From Saccharicrinis sp050296935 (lineage in GTDB: Bacteria > Bacteroidota > Bacteroidia > Bacteroidales > Marinilabiliaceae): 64,000 bases of DNA. The stretch covers positions 25,089-89,088 of the forward strand of contig JBNKRV010000220.1 of assembly GCA_050296935.1 (NCBI GenBank), in the 5' to 3' direction. Positions 46,213 to 55,676 of the stretch are shown here, piece by piece; the first letter of the stretch is position 1, and every line of letters starts with the position of its first letter. The translations under genes were made by a program, and so were the position numbers. The notes under the pieces were generated by a model. It ran no database searches. It was not told where the DNA came from and saw only the letters and a program-made list of their open reading frames with translations.

Positions 46213-46710
46213 ATGATCAGACTTACAATTACTTTACTCCTATTGGGTTTAGTTTTAAATACAGGTTTTTCTCAATCAAGTGATTTAAAACTAATTAGCA
46301 GTGGAGGTAATAGCTTTTCTTCAAGCAATTTTTCTCTTTCGTATTCTATTGGAGAATCTGTTATTACCACAAAACAAAATTCTAACTTACTAATAACACA
46401 AGGATTTAACCAATATTTATTTAATACTCTACCAACTGATGTAGTTTATTCAACTATTGAAAATTTACATATTCAAGTATTTCCGAATCCTGTTGTTGAT
46501 TTTGTAAATGTGGTTTTTGATACTCGAATAGTTAATCATTTGAATATTAAAATATATTCTATTGATGGCAGTTTATTGTATCAAAAGGATAATATTGAAA
46601 TGAATATAAAAGTGGATCTCACGAAGTGTAGTAGCGATTTCTGTACATTAATTGTTACGGATTCAACTGATACAATTGTAAAAACTGCAAAATTAAAAAT
46701 TAACCATTAA
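46213..46710 (+). CDS. Secreted protein with T9SS type A sorting domain
   Basis: About 165 residues from the ATG at 46213, which gives a signal peptide (MIRLTITLLLLGL to GFSQ). The N-terminal half is a short beta-rich region (ISSGGNSFSSSNFSLSYSIGE). The C-terminal 75 residues carry the type IX secretion tail: VFPNPVVDFVNVVFD, IYSIDGSLLY and ending KTAKLKINH. It should be exported by the T9SS and fixed to or released from the surface. The small N-terminal domain occurs in many Bacteroidota and is of unknown function. Confidence 0.85.
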   Translation: MIRLTITLLLLGLVLNTGFSQSSDLKLISSGGNSFSSSNFSLSYSIGESVITTKQNSNLLITQGFNQYLFNTLPTDVVYSTIENLHIQVFPNPVVDFVNVVFDTRIVNHLNIKIYSIDGSLLYQKDNIEMNIKVDLTKCSSDFCTLIVTDSTDTIVKTAKLKINH

Positions 46711-46793
46711 CTTTTATTGTTCAACCTGTATGTACTTTTTCTGTATCATCTATAGTAATTTATACATATAGATTTGATTAAACTTTTAACATT

Positions 46794-47720
46794 ATGAAAA
46801 ATTTATTATTCCTGTTAGTATTCTCATTATTTTTTACAACAGCATTTTCGCAAAGTCCTCAATTTATTAATTATCAATCTATAATTAGAGATTCCCAAGG
46901 TGAAGCATTATCTAACCAGTTGGTTTCATTAAGAATTAATATTATTGAAGGAAGTATAAATGGAAGTACTGTTTATTCCGAGATTCATTCAATAACTAGT
47001 AATCCATTCGGAATCGTTAATCTGCTAATAGGAAATGGTATTGTGGAATTTGGTTCATTTGAAAATATTAATTGGGGATTATTTAATTACTATATTAATC
47101 TGGAAATAGATATTGAAGGTGGTAATAATTATATCAATATGGGTTCAACACAATTTGTAAGTGTTCCGTATGCATTATATGCGCAGAAATCAGGCGATAG
47201 TTATTTTAATGAGAATAATGATGGTCATTTATATTTTAATGAAGGTAGAATAGGTATTGGTACAGATAATCCTCAAAAGGCTTTACATATTAGACGTGTC
47301 ACAAAAAATGGACAAGGAATAGGACAGGCACAATTATTAGTAGAAGCTGATTCAGAATCTGATGCTACTATTTATTTAGGTTATTATCCAAATAGTGAAT
47401 TTAATTTATGGGAAGGCTCATTCTGGAGAATTAATAGTCATAAACCAAATGGAGATTTTAGTATTGCAGATGAAATAGATAATAATCCCGGAGGAGATGG
47501 AAGTGTAAAGCGGCTTGTGATAAAAAGAAATACTGGTAATGTTGGTATAGGTATTGAAGAACCGCAACGAAAGCTTCATATTTCAGAAGCGATGAGATTA
47601 GAACCACAAGATTCAGCTCCAGATAATGCTGCTGCAGGTGATATGTATTTTGGAAAGGATGGAAAATTACATTTATATGATGGAACAAACTGGAATATAG
47701 TAAATATGACCCAGGAATAA
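46794..47720 (+). CDS. Secreted protein with tail-fibre-like repeats
   Basis: A 308-residue exported protein (signal peptide ends TAFSQ). It has the Bacteroidota pattern INYQSIIRDSQGEALSN at the mature N-terminus, a middle beta domain ending FVSVPYALYAQKSGD, then two GIGTDNPQKALHI / GIGIEEPQRKLHI-type repeats as found in phage-tail-like and surface proteins. The end is DGKLHLYDGTNWN. No T9SS tail is visible. It lies 83 bases after the T9SS protein and may be its partner. Confidence 0.78.
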   Translation: MKNLLFLLVFSLFFTTAFSQSPQFINYQSIIRDSQGEALSNQLVSLRINIIEGSINGSTVYSEIHSITSNPFGIVNLLIGNGIVEFGSFENINWGLFNYYINLEIDIEGGNNYINMGSTQFVSVPYALYAQKSGDSYFNENNDGHLYFNEGRIGIGTDNPQKALHIRRVTKNGQGIGQAQLLVEADSESDATIYLGYYPNSEFNLWEGSFWRINSHKPNGDFSIADEIDNNPGGDGSVKRLVIKRNTGNVGIGIEEPQRKLHISEAMRLEPQDSAPDNAAAGDMYFGKDGKLHLYDGTNWNIVNMTQE

Positions 47721-47742
47721 TTTTTGTAAAGAATATATATTT

Positions 47743-47777
47743 AAATGCTATCCTATGAAATCAGGGTAGCATTTTTT
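47743..47777 (+). terminator. Intrinsic terminator
   Basis: A 12-bp stem (AAATGCTATCCT / AGGGTAGCATTT, one wobble pair) with an 8-base loop is followed by a T-run, right after the secreted protein gene. Confidence 0.85.
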
Positions 47778-47807
47778 GTATATAGTTGTTCGTTTTATTT
47801 ATGTTTG
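47775..47807 (+). promoter_or_regulatory. Promoter for the flippase gene
   Basis: TTTG at 47775-47778 (the tail of the terminator) and TATGTTTG at 47800-47807 are 21 bases apart. Start of translation is at 47832. Confidence 0.6.
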
Positions 47808-47831
47808 CGATATTCTTCTTGAAATTGTTAT

Positions 47832-49340
47832 ATGAGTGATATATTTAGTCGTTTTAAAAGCACTATAATACAGTCCTTTTTCTATAGTATAGGAAATCTT
47901 ACAGGGAAGCTTTCAGGTTTAATTTTACTACCTCTATATTCCTTTTTTCTACCTGTTGAAACATTTGGCTTATATGCTCTTTTTGAAGTTATATTTCAAG
48001 TATTTCAAGTATTTTCAGGATTAGGTATTAAGCTAGGATTATCCAGATGGTATTGGGATAAGAATGAACATGTAAATAAAAAAAGTTTATTTTTTACTAC
48101 CTACATATTTAATATTCTTGCAGTTACTCTACTTAGTATTATTTTATATTTAAGTTTTAATTTTCTATCTGTATATTATTTTAAAACCTCAATCAATCAG
48201 TATCACATCTTAATATTTATAATTGGTAACTATATCAGACTACTTTCTGAAGTACCTATGTTATTATTACGGATTCAGCAAAGAGCAAAAAAATATTCAT
48301 TAATACAAGTAATTCAGTTAGTTACATATTTATTATTTGTAGTTCTGTTTCTGGCTATTTTAGGATTTGATTTAGATGGTTTGTTTTGGGCAAATATTAT
48401 TTCCGCTACAATTCAGTTATTATTTGTTATTCCTGTAATCGTAAATAATGTTCAATTTAGAATTGAGTTAAAGGCACTTAAAGAAATGCTCACCTATGGT
48501 TTCCCGGTTGCATTGGGTAATATGGTAAACATTACATTTAATTTTACAGATAAATATTTTTTGAATTGGTTTTCTGATTTAAAGGCAGTGGGAACATTTA
48601 CTTTAGCTCATAAAATTTCAAATTTAGTAAATCTTATTGTAGTCAATTCCTTTATAAATGCATATATGCATAACTATTTTGCATCCCTACATGATGAAAA
48701 TAGTGAGCGGTTTTATTGCAGATCTTTTACGTATTTTGTATTGGCACTCACTTTTTTCAGCCTGTTGATCATTCTGTTTATTGATGAAGCTATTTTTATT
48801 TTATCAGCTAATAATAAGGAGTATAGTAGTTCATCAGCTATTGTTCCTATTTTAATAATAGGATTGATCTTTGGAGGAATTCGGCAGATGCTGAATTTAC
48901 CTCTAAATAAAGTAAAAAAAACCAGAGTAATTGGTGTTTTATCAATAGCTGCAGGATTTTTAAATGTTATTTTAAACTATCTTTTTATTCCAAAATGGAG
49001 TTCAATTGGGGCTGCTTATGCAACTGGAATAGTTCAATTTATCTCTTCAACAGTACTACTTTATTTTGTAATTAAGTACGTAAAGTTAGCATTTGAATGG
49101 AAACGAATTATTCTGATTTTAGTGGGTTTTATTGCTTCCTTATCTGTTTTAAGTTTTATAAAAACGGAGTTTGTTTTAGTAAATATAGTATTGAAAATTT
49201 CAATAGTTATATTATGGGGTGTGTATATATACTTGAGTGGATTTTTGTATAGTGAAGAAAAAATAAGAGTGAAACAATTGTTTAATAAGTGGTGTAAAAT
49301 CAGTGAAATAATGAATAATATTAAATCGTTAAAAAATTAA
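47832..49340 (+). CDS. Polysaccharide flippase (Wzx-like)
   Basis: A 502-residue membrane protein with about 14 TM helices. It begins with a short cytoplasmic stretch and FYSIGNLTGKLSGLILLPLY, then LSEVPMLLLRIQQRAKKYSL and MLTYGFPVALGNMVNITFNFTDKYFL, as in O-antigen/EPS flippases. It differs clearly from the flippase at 30957-32486. It lies next to three convergent EPS-type genes (GT, pyruvyl transferase, nitroreductase), only 4 bases from the GT gene, and may export the same glycan. Confidence 0.9.
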   Translation: MSDIFSRFKSTIIQSFFYSIGNLTGKLSGLILLPLYSFFLPVETFGLYALFEVIFQVFQVFSGLGIKLGLSRWYWDKNEHVNKKSLFFTTYIFNILAVTLLSIILYLSFNFLSVYYFKTSINQYHILIFIIGNYIRLLSEVPMLLLRIQQRAKKYSLIQVIQLVTYLLFVVLFLAILGFDLDGLFWANIISATIQLLFVIPVIVNNVQFRIELKALKEMLTYGFPVALGNMVNITFNFTDKYFLNWFSDLKAVGTFTLAHKISNLVNLIVVNSFINAYMHNYFASLHDENSERFYCRSFTYFVLALTFFSLLIILFIDEAIFILSANNKEYSSSSAIVPILIIGLIFGGIRQMLNLPLNKVKKTRVIGVLSIAAGFLNVILNYLFIPKWSSIGAAYATGIVQFISSTVLLYFVIKYVKLAFEWKRIILILVGFIASLSVLSFIKTEFVLVNIVLKISIVILWGVYIYLSGFLYSEEKIRVKQLFNKWCKISEIMNNIKSLKN

Positions 49341-49344
49341 ACTG

Positions 49345-50265
49345 TTATATAAATTTTCCTTTTACTATGGATAAAATAGTAAGGTTCAATTTTATATAAT
49401 TGATAAATTTTCTAAAGATTGAAGTATTATAAAATTTTTTAAACCTCTTTGTTATTACAATATCTTCTTGAAAATTATTGCAGAATTGAGTTTTATGGAT
49501 TGGATATTTACTTAAAGTGACGCTGTATTTTTTACTTCTACTCATATTTGTTCCACTGCCATCAACTCCTATGTTTTTAATTAAGGATTTAACTGGATAA
49601 ACTGTAGGTAGATTGTATTTGAATCCTGCATAATTAAATAAAATTGACCAAGAATTAATTAATCTTTTCTGTTTCTTTAAAAGCATGATAGATAGGTCAT
49701 TCCCTCCTCGTTCAAACTTCTTTCTTTTATCTTTTGATGAAATAAAATCATTGAAATCATCAATTTCCCAATTTGTTAGATTCCAGTTTTGCTTCCAGGT
49801 TGCCCATCCCCAACTGCAGTTTCTAAATGAAATATAAGTATCGAATGGATATGAGGATGGTAAATTAATGTTTGGTGTATAACCAGAGATAGACCATACA
49901 TTTGATGGATCGTAAAAATCCAGGGCTTCATTCATGTATTTCAGGAAATGCGGAGAACATTCTAAATCATCTTCTAAAACTATTACAGTGTTGAACTTTT
50001 TAAATACCATAGTAATTCCTTCAATGATAGAGGTTGCCAGTCCTTTATTTTCATTGTTGAATACTTTATTTATTGTTTTAAAACCGGTAATAGTATCAAG
50101 ATATTCCCTGACTGCCAACACTTTTTTATCATCGTATTTGTTTTTACCTCCATCAGAAAAAATGTAAAGATCTGTTTCTTTTGCTAAAGAGTTATTCAAC
50201 AAAGATTTAAATACTAGTTGTGTGTGATCCAGTCTGTTATAGGTAAAAACCGCAATTGGTGTCAT
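49345..50265 (-). CDS. GT-A glycosyltransferase
   Basis: A 306-residue GT2/GT13-like enzyme. The N-terminus PIAVFTYNRLDHTQ is the nucleotide-binding start. VIVLEDDLECSPHFLKYM holds the metal-binding EDD motif. SFRNCSWGWATWKQNW is the acceptor-side motif typical of sugar transferases of this group. No TM helix is visible. It is the last gene of a three-gene minus-strand operon with the pyruvyl transferase and nitroreductase. Confidence 0.88.
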   Translation of the reverse strand: MTPIAVFTYNRLDHTQLVFKSLLNNSLAKETDLYIFSDGGKNKYDDKKVLAVREYLDTITGFKTINKVFNNENKGLATSIIEGITMVFKKFNTVIVLEDDLECSPHFLKYMNEALDFYDPSNVWSISGYTPNINLPSSYPFDTYISFRNCSWGWATWKQNWNLTNWEIDDFNDFISSKDKRKKFERGGNDLSIMLLKKQKRLINSWSILFNYAGFKYNLPTVYPVKSLIKNIGVDGSGTNMSRSKKYSVTLSKYPIHKTQFCNNFQEDIVITKRFKKFYNTSIFRKFINYIKLNLTILSIVKGKFI

Positions 50266-50276
50266 TATTCGATCTG

Positions 50277-51452
50277 TTATAGGTATTCATATATATTCAA
50301 ATATCTAATTTCATTTAATTTATTAATTATCTTTAATTCTACATCTTTTGTTGAATCAGATAATGTTTCAATTGAAGTATTTAGATCTTCATCAGTAAAT
50401 TTATTTATTTCAAAATAATAATCTTTTAGGGCGAAGTATTCCATAACATGTTTGTATTTATTGGCCCATCCTATTACTATACATGGTTTTTTGCTTTTTA
50501 ATGCATGTATTAGTCCATGATACCTTGATGAAATTACAAACGATGATTTGTCAATTATTTGTTCAATATGATAAGGAGATAAGTCCTGATTAATTAGTTT
50601 TACTTTTGATTTGTTCGTTTTTTCAAAGATATTACTGCACAGTTGTTTATCATCTGACGAATGACGCAGAATAACAACCTCTTTGTTTCGATCAGTAAGT
50701 GTATTTGTTATTGTTGAAAATAAGCTAACTATATCTTCTTGACTTTTAAATCTGGTTAATTGCTTATTAGGAATTATAACAATAGAGTTTTGTTTTATCT
50801 CAGCAGCAATAATTGATAACGAATATTTCTTTTTGTATATGTTTTTGGGATCAATATTTGCAGACTGTAAAACAATATCAAGGGATTCAATTATTCCCTC
50901 TGACCTTATTTTCTGTAAATGTTGTTTACATTCAGGTTCTCTATAAAATATAGTTTTAGGGTATTTAAGTAACTTTTTAATTAATGGCCATATGACTAGT
51001 GCTTTCCATCCTTTAAAGTCAAATGGGCCAATTGATTGTGGTAAAAATATAAAAGGTACCTGAAATTTTTTTGCCAGTATTATTGGATATATTGTAGCGT
51101 AAGTCCATAAAGGATTCTGATTATGCGAGCTTACTCCATATCCACTTATATCCAACACTAAATCAGCTTGCTTAAAACTTGATAAAATTTCAGTTTCTTT
51201 ATCACTAATGGGTTTAGGTTTTAAAATAATTTTTAAAACCGGAAAGGTCATCCTGAGAATGGATCTGATATGGAAATTTAGTATTCTAAAGTTGTATATC
51301 TCCTTGTCTTCTTTTTTTAGAGATGGAAATATATCAATCATAACTATTTCTGAATCAGTATATTTTTTTTTGATACCATCAACTAAGCTAAATAACATTG
51401 ATTGAGCACCTTTATTAATAAAGTTACCTCCTGTTATTACTATTTTCTTCAT
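50277..51452 (-). CDS. Polysaccharide pyruvyl transferase family protein
   Basis: A 391-residue protein of the polysaccharide pyruvyl transferase family (CsaB/WcaK-like), a GT-B-like fold adding ketal pyruvate to glycans from phosphoenolpyruvate. It has ITGGNFINKGAQSMLFS near the N-terminus, LDISGYGVSSHNQNPLW, IFLPQSIGPFDFKGWKA, and the C-terminal SSRYHGLIHALKSKKPCIVIGWANKY. It lies 3 bases after the nitroreductase gene and 11 bases before the GT gene. Confidence 0.9.
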   Translation of the reverse strand: MKKIVITGGNFINKGAQSMLFSLVDGIKKKYTDSEIVMIDIFPSLKKEDKEIYNFRILNFHIRSILRMTFPVLKIILKPKPISDKETEILSSFKQADLVLDISGYGVSSHNQNPLWTYATIYPIILAKKFQVPFIFLPQSIGPFDFKGWKALVIWPLIKKLLKYPKTIFYREPECKQHLQKIRSEGIIESLDIVLQSANIDPKNIYKKKYSLSIIAAEIKQNSIVIIPNKQLTRFKSQEDIVSLFSTITNTLTDRNKEVVILRHSSDDKQLCSNIFEKTNKSKVKLINQDLSPYHIEQIIDKSSFVISSRYHGLIHALKSKKPCIVIGWANKYKHVMEYFALKDYYFEINKFTDEDLNTSIETLSDSTKDVELKIINKLNEIRYLNIYEYL

Positions 51453-51455
51453 TAT

Positions 51456-52541
51456 TTAGTAATATTTTCTTATTTCGTCTATAGATTTTCTTACTGAACA
51501 AGCTACTTTTGAAGATTTGTCCGCATATCCATAGGCAATCATCATAATGGGTCGCTCATACTTTTTTAAAGATAACAAATCACGAACCATGTTATCTTTT
51601 TTAATGTTTTCAGGCCAATTTAAAGGGCAGGATGAAATATTCATGCTTTCCAGGGCTAACATCAGGTTCATAGATGCTAAACTGCCATCAACATACATTA
51701 AATGTCTGTCACCGATAGAAGGGGACACATTCATCTGGCCAATTACAGCTATCATAGCTTTTATGTTTTCTGAAAATCCTTTGGTACCAGAAGGTAAAGG
51801 AGCTATTTTTTTTATGAGATCCGGATTGTCGATTACGATAAATTTATAAGGCTGTCTATTACAGCTACTTGGTGCCATACCGGCAAGTAAAATAGCTTTG
51901 TCAATTTGTTCTCTGTCAGGGAGATTTTCCTGATCAAAATACCTTATTGATTTACGCTTGTGAACTAATGCTTTAAATGATTCCTCGCAATCTTCTATTT
52001 CAGTATGATTAGAAAATTCGTATGGAATAAATTTTTTCTTATTATTCTCTAGTGAAGTAATCGTTTTAAATACCTGATAGGCTTTATTTATTTGGGGAGC
52101 ATCTGCAGTAACATTAAAATATTCTAGAAGAACATCAAAAGCCCATTGTATTTGCTCACTATATGCCGTGTTTGTACTAATAGTTTTTAACATCAATACA
52201 GTTTCTTCAATGTAATCAAGTGCAAATAATTGACGACGATTTTCCATTAGTAAACCTTTCTCCAGCCTATGGATATTTCTTCTTAGCAGGAATATGTTTT
52301 CTTTATTTTTATAATTGTTTTTTAGATATTCCCTACGTGCTCTAACAAATAATTTCATTTCATAAGCGAAAGGTTTTGAAAATATGAAGTAAAAATTTTG
52401 TCCATATGGAATCAATAAAACAATTGGATAAAGTATTTTGAACTGTATATATTCTTTTCCAGATGTCCATAGTTTAACTAATTTCTCTGGAAGATCTTCC
52501 GCTCTAAAAGTTTTTAATACTCTCTTTATTAATGATTTCAT
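51456..52541 (-). CDS. Nitroreductase-family protein with N-terminal extension
   Basis: A 361-residue protein whose C-terminal half (about 190-361) is a flavin nitroreductase domain: HKRKSIRYFDQENLPDRE, MAPSSCNRQPYKFIVIDN, and YVDGSLASMNLMLALESMNI. The first 185 residues are an extension with a hydrophobic stretch (ILYPIVLLIPYGQNFYFIF) and helical charged parts of no clear family. It heads the operon with pyruvyl transferase and GT. Nitroreductase genes recur in EPS clusters with pyruvyl transferases, often with F420-hydrogenase-beta-like genes, but none is seen here. Confidence 0.82.
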   Translation of the reverse strand: MKSLIKRVLKTFRAEDLPEKLVKLWTSGKEYIQFKILYPIVLLIPYGQNFYFIFSKPFAYEMKLFVRARREYLKNNYKNKENIFLLRRNIHRLEKGLLMENRRQLFALDYIEETVLMLKTISTNTAYSEQIQWAFDVLLEYFNVTADAPQINKAYQVFKTITSLENNKKKFIPYEFSNHTEIEDCEESFKALVHKRKSIRYFDQENLPDREQIDKAILLAGMAPSSCNRQPYKFIVIDNPDLIKKIAPLPSGTKGFSENIKAMIAVIGQMNVSPSIGDRHLMYVDGSLASMNLMLALESMNISSCPLNWPENIKKDNMVRDLLSLKKYERPIMMIAYGYADKSSKVACSVRKSIDEIRKYY

Positions 52542-52558
52542 TTTTCAACTTACTGTTT

Positions 52559-52701
52559 AGCGTATGTCCATAAAGTCATGTGTTTGGACTATAAAGTTTA
52601 ATTACAAGGCGTGCGAAAAATTTAAACCGTAGTATACTAGTGTATATGAGGATTTAGATTTTGAGCAACAACGTAGTAGTTGGACTTAATAGACGAACAC
52701 T
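52559..52701 (-). mobile_element. MITE-like repeat, copy 1 (143 bp)
   Basis: Inverted relative to copies 2 and 3. The right boundary (plus strand) ends AGACGAACACT and the left starts AGCGTATGTCC, both near-matches to AGTGTTCGTCTATAAAGTCC and its partner. Flanks are GTTT (52555-52558) and ATTT (52702-52705), an imperfect 4-base target duplication. It lies in the promoter gap between the nitroreductase and AsmA genes. Confidence 0.75.
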
Positions 52702-52755
52702 ATTTAAGCTCGTAAAAATATAAAAATATTAATCGAAGTATGGTTAATTGCTTTA

Positions 52756-54948
52756 TTACTTCACAGAAACCTCTACTCTGAAACCTGGTTTTTTAAGATC
52801 TTGTGGCATATTTTTAAAATCAACATCCAGACTTTTAATGGAGGTTGGGTCACATGATTTTACGTTTATCAGGTAATTTTTTAATAGTTGTTTCCTGGAT
52901 GAGTAAAGGTTTTTAAATATCGTTTGTAACTCATCATTTGAAACTAATGTTTGGCAGCGTTGCTCAACAGCTTGGCCTATAGTTGTGGATGAAAGGTTAT
53001 TTAAATAACTTAAAAAGTTTTCATCAGAATCTTTAATATCCTGCCAGTTGACAATATTTGCAGGATTTTTTTCGCTGATATATCTCGATTTAACTTGCTT
53101 TACAGCCAATTGTTTTATTTCATCTTCAACAGATACCTCTTGTCTGAAACTAAAGATTAAATCCTCCTTTTTAGTTAAAATTTCAGCAATTTTATCTAAT
53201 GTTTCCTTTTGCCTTGACAATAAGGAATCCTGGGTATAATCAAATGGGATCATTTCCAGTTCTTCTGGTGTTGTACCTATCAGCTTAGCCAATGAACCAA
53301 AGGGTTGAGCAGCTGTTTTTGCGATAAACTTACCAAAGGTTTTCCATATGAGCGGACCCAGTTTAAATCCTGGTTCAGAAGGATTTCCGGTAACAGGTAA
53401 TTCAAACTCCACGTTGTCCTTGGAATCTTTAATCAGGTAAAGTGCTAATTTTACGGGTAATTTAGAAGCTGTTGAATCTTTTGTTCTTTTACCAAACTCC
53501 ATTTTATTTACTAACAAATGATTGTCATTTTTTAGTTTAGACGGATTCATTTCAATTGAAGCGTTATAACTAAATAGTCCGGAAACTATTGGATAAGCCA
53601 GGTAATATTCTGTGTATGGAGAAAAACTGTGTAAATCAAGATTACTAAGATTACCCTTATAATTTAAATTTAATGGGTTATTCATGCTAAAAAGCGTTTC
53701 TCCTGTATACTTGCCCTCATTATTAAACTTCATGCTCCATTTTAGCGGTATTTGATCATTTTGAGGATTAAGTTTTGATAGAGTCACATTAATATCTCGG
53801 ATATTGTATTTAAAATCACGGTTTAAGGTGTTATCTGTAAACTGAATAAGTCCTTTGTTTATTTGAATGGTATCAATTTGATAAAAAAGTGATATTGAAT
53901 CTTCAAGGCTTGTTGATGTTGTATCCGCTAATTCACTTTCCAGGGTATCTGATGATATTGGTGTTAAAAAATATTCCCAATTACTTTGTTCAGGATTTAA
54001 TGTTGCTGCAATAAAAGGTTCATCTACCCGAATTTTGTTAATGGTATATTGCATGTTTTTTAAATCCAATGTATCAATATGAGATTCGATTCTGCTGGCT
54101 TTTACTAAAGTGTTATTCAGGTTATCAGAAATATCCAGACTGTCAACTGATACGGAACCATAAATCTTTATATCGTTGACTTCATCAATACTTCCGTTGA
54201 TATGTAAGTTTGTATTTAAAAGACCTTTTAATTCAGATATATACACATAGTCTTTTAAATAATTAGTAAAAGAGTTCAACTGTATTCTTTCAGTTCCGAA
54301 ATAGAGGTTGTATCGTGCTTCTTGTTGATTAATATCAGCATCAATTTTTACCAGGCCTTGTTCACCAATTGAAAACTGTACCCCCATTTCACTGCTTTGG
54401 CTATTCCAGGCTATAAGTGGTAATTCAAGGTTAAGATTGTCAAAATCCAATAGATTATCAATTTGTTGATCGTAGTAATGAAATTCACCGTTTTCCAGAT
54501 CAATATTTCTGATAGAGAATTTAACATTGTTATTCTCAGAGGCAATCGTATCGGTTTTTATTTGGCCTGTGTCAGCAGGAGGAATCAGGTCATCAAAATT
54601 AAATTTCTCTCCGTTCTGTTTAATATACACATACGGATCTGCTAAACGAATCTGAGAAACAGCATATTCATTGGAAAGCATTTTCCAGGGATCATAATTA
54701 ATGACGAGTTCTTTGAAATATACAAAAGTATCTCTTTCATTCTGTTCGTAGAGCGTAAAGTTTCTTGCCGTAATTTTTACCTTTATATAGTTAATGTGCA
54801 ATTCATCAAGGGTCAGTTTTCTGCCGATAAGTTCATTACTGTTTTTAATAACATAACTCTTAATTATTGAGGAAAGAAAGAAAAGTATTAAAAACACTAT
54901 GAATACAATACTTCCGAGGATGTAATTCCGCTTTTTATTTTTGAACAT
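52756..54948 (-). CDS. AsmA/DUF748-family membrane protein
   Basis: A 730-residue envelope protein with one N-terminal TM (about 9-28, ILGSIVFIVFLILFFLSSII) and a long beta-rich repeat body. Motifs such as VKITARNFTLYEQNERDTFVYFKELVINYDP, ISELKGLLNTNLHINGSIDEV and a C-terminal IDLxSFSPYTEYY-like block fit DUF748/AsmA-like phospholipid-transport proteins. The C-terminal part holds the TPEELEMIPFDYTQDSLLS region and ends PGFRVEVSVK. It probably bridges the periplasm. It is flanked by MITE copies. Confidence 0.85.
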   Translation of the reverse strand: MFKNKKRNYILGSIVFIVFLILFFLSSIIKSYVIKNSNELIGRKLTLDELHINYIKVKITARNFTLYEQNERDTFVYFKELVINYDPWKMLSNEYAVSQIRLADPYVYIKQNGEKFNFDDLIPPADTGQIKTDTIASENNNVKFSIRNIDLENGEFHYYDQQIDNLLDFDNLNLELPLIAWNSQSSEMGVQFSIGEQGLVKIDADINQQEARYNLYFGTERIQLNSFTNYLKDYVYISELKGLLNTNLHINGSIDEVNDIKIYGSVSVDSLDISDNLNNTLVKASRIESHIDTLDLKNMQYTINKIRVDEPFIAATLNPEQSNWEYFLTPISSDTLESELADTTSTSLEDSISLFYQIDTIQINKGLIQFTDNTLNRDFKYNIRDINVTLSKLNPQNDQIPLKWSMKFNNEGKYTGETLFSMNNPLNLNYKGNLSNLDLHSFSPYTEYYLAYPIVSGLFSYNASIEMNPSKLKNDNHLLVNKMEFGKRTKDSTASKLPVKLALYLIKDSKDNVEFELPVTGNPSEPGFKLGPLIWKTFGKFIAKTAAQPFGSLAKLIGTTPEELEMIPFDYTQDSLLSRQKETLDKIAEILTKKEDLIFSFRQEVSVEDEIKQLAVKQVKSRYISEKNPANIVNWQDIKDSDENFLSYLNNLSSTTIGQAVEQRCQTLVSNDELQTIFKNLYSSRKQLLKNYLINVKSCDPTSIKSLDVDFKNMPQDLKKPGFRVEVSVK

Positions 54949-55095
54949 GTTTTTGCTTTAAATCATTAATTATTTGAACAAAATACATTATAATTCTAAA
55001 TATTATAAGCGATTTTTGATATTGTTATAAAAAAGTTTGATATGTGTTTAGTTCATGAGTAGTAGTGTTTAAAAACACTCTTGCTTTATGGTGAA

Positions 55096-55368
55096 TTAGT
55101 GTTTTATATAAAAATGTTCAAAACCAAATGGGGTAATATCGTGGATGTAACAATTATCAACGTATGAAAATCCAGATCCCTTTTTGCAAACCATTATAAA
55201 CCCGCTTAAATTGCTTCTTTCACCTTCTGCATCTATTTCCACTTCTCCCGTGGGCAGGTTTCTAACATATCCTTTTATACCATGTTGCCGTGCTTTTTCC
55301 TGTACAAAATATCTATAACCAACGCCTTGAACTCTTCCACATACGATCATCTTCACTCTTCTCATCAT
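55096..55368 (-). CDS. Acylphosphatase
   Basis: A 90-residue acylphosphatase hydrolysing carboxyl-phosphate bonds. The core motif is CGRVQGVGYRYFV with the catalytic Arg, followed by GYVRNLPTGEVEIDAEG with the catalytic Asn. Two ATGs occur at the start and either may be used. It lies between two MITE-like repeats. Confidence 0.93.
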   Translation of the reverse strand: MMRRVKMIVCGRVQGVGYRYFVQEKARQHGIKGYVRNLPTGEVEIDAEGERSNLSGFIMVCKKGSGFSYVDNCYIHDITPFGFEHFYIKH

Positions 55369-55429
55369 CGTTTTTATTATTAAAATAGCTCGTTATATAT
55401 CAAATAAAATTCTTTTATATTCTTTATTT

Positions 55430-55572
55430 CGTGTTTGTCTGTAAAGTCCGTCTACAGCGTTGTTGCTCAAAATCCAAACCCTCATATACGCTGGTATACT
55501 GCGGTCTGAATTTTTCACACGCCTTGTATTTTAACTTTATACTCCAGACACCCGACTTTATGGGCAGGCACT
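55430..55572 (+). mobile_element. MITE-like repeat, copy 2 (143 bp)
   Basis: The element starts with CGTGTTTGTCTGTAAAGTCC and ends GACTTTATGGGCAGGCACT, the imperfect inverse of the start. Flanks are ATTT on both sides (55426-55429, 55573-55576), a perfect 4-base target duplication. It lies in the gap upstream of the acylphosphatase gene. One minus-strand frame is open through the whole element. Confidence 0.85.
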
Positions 55573-55676
55573 ATTTAGATTTGAGTATTCATATTTATAC
55601 CATTATTATAGAACCCGGTTAATTACAATTGGCTTATCTAATTTACAATTTAGTTAAACTTTATAAAAGCTTAAAA

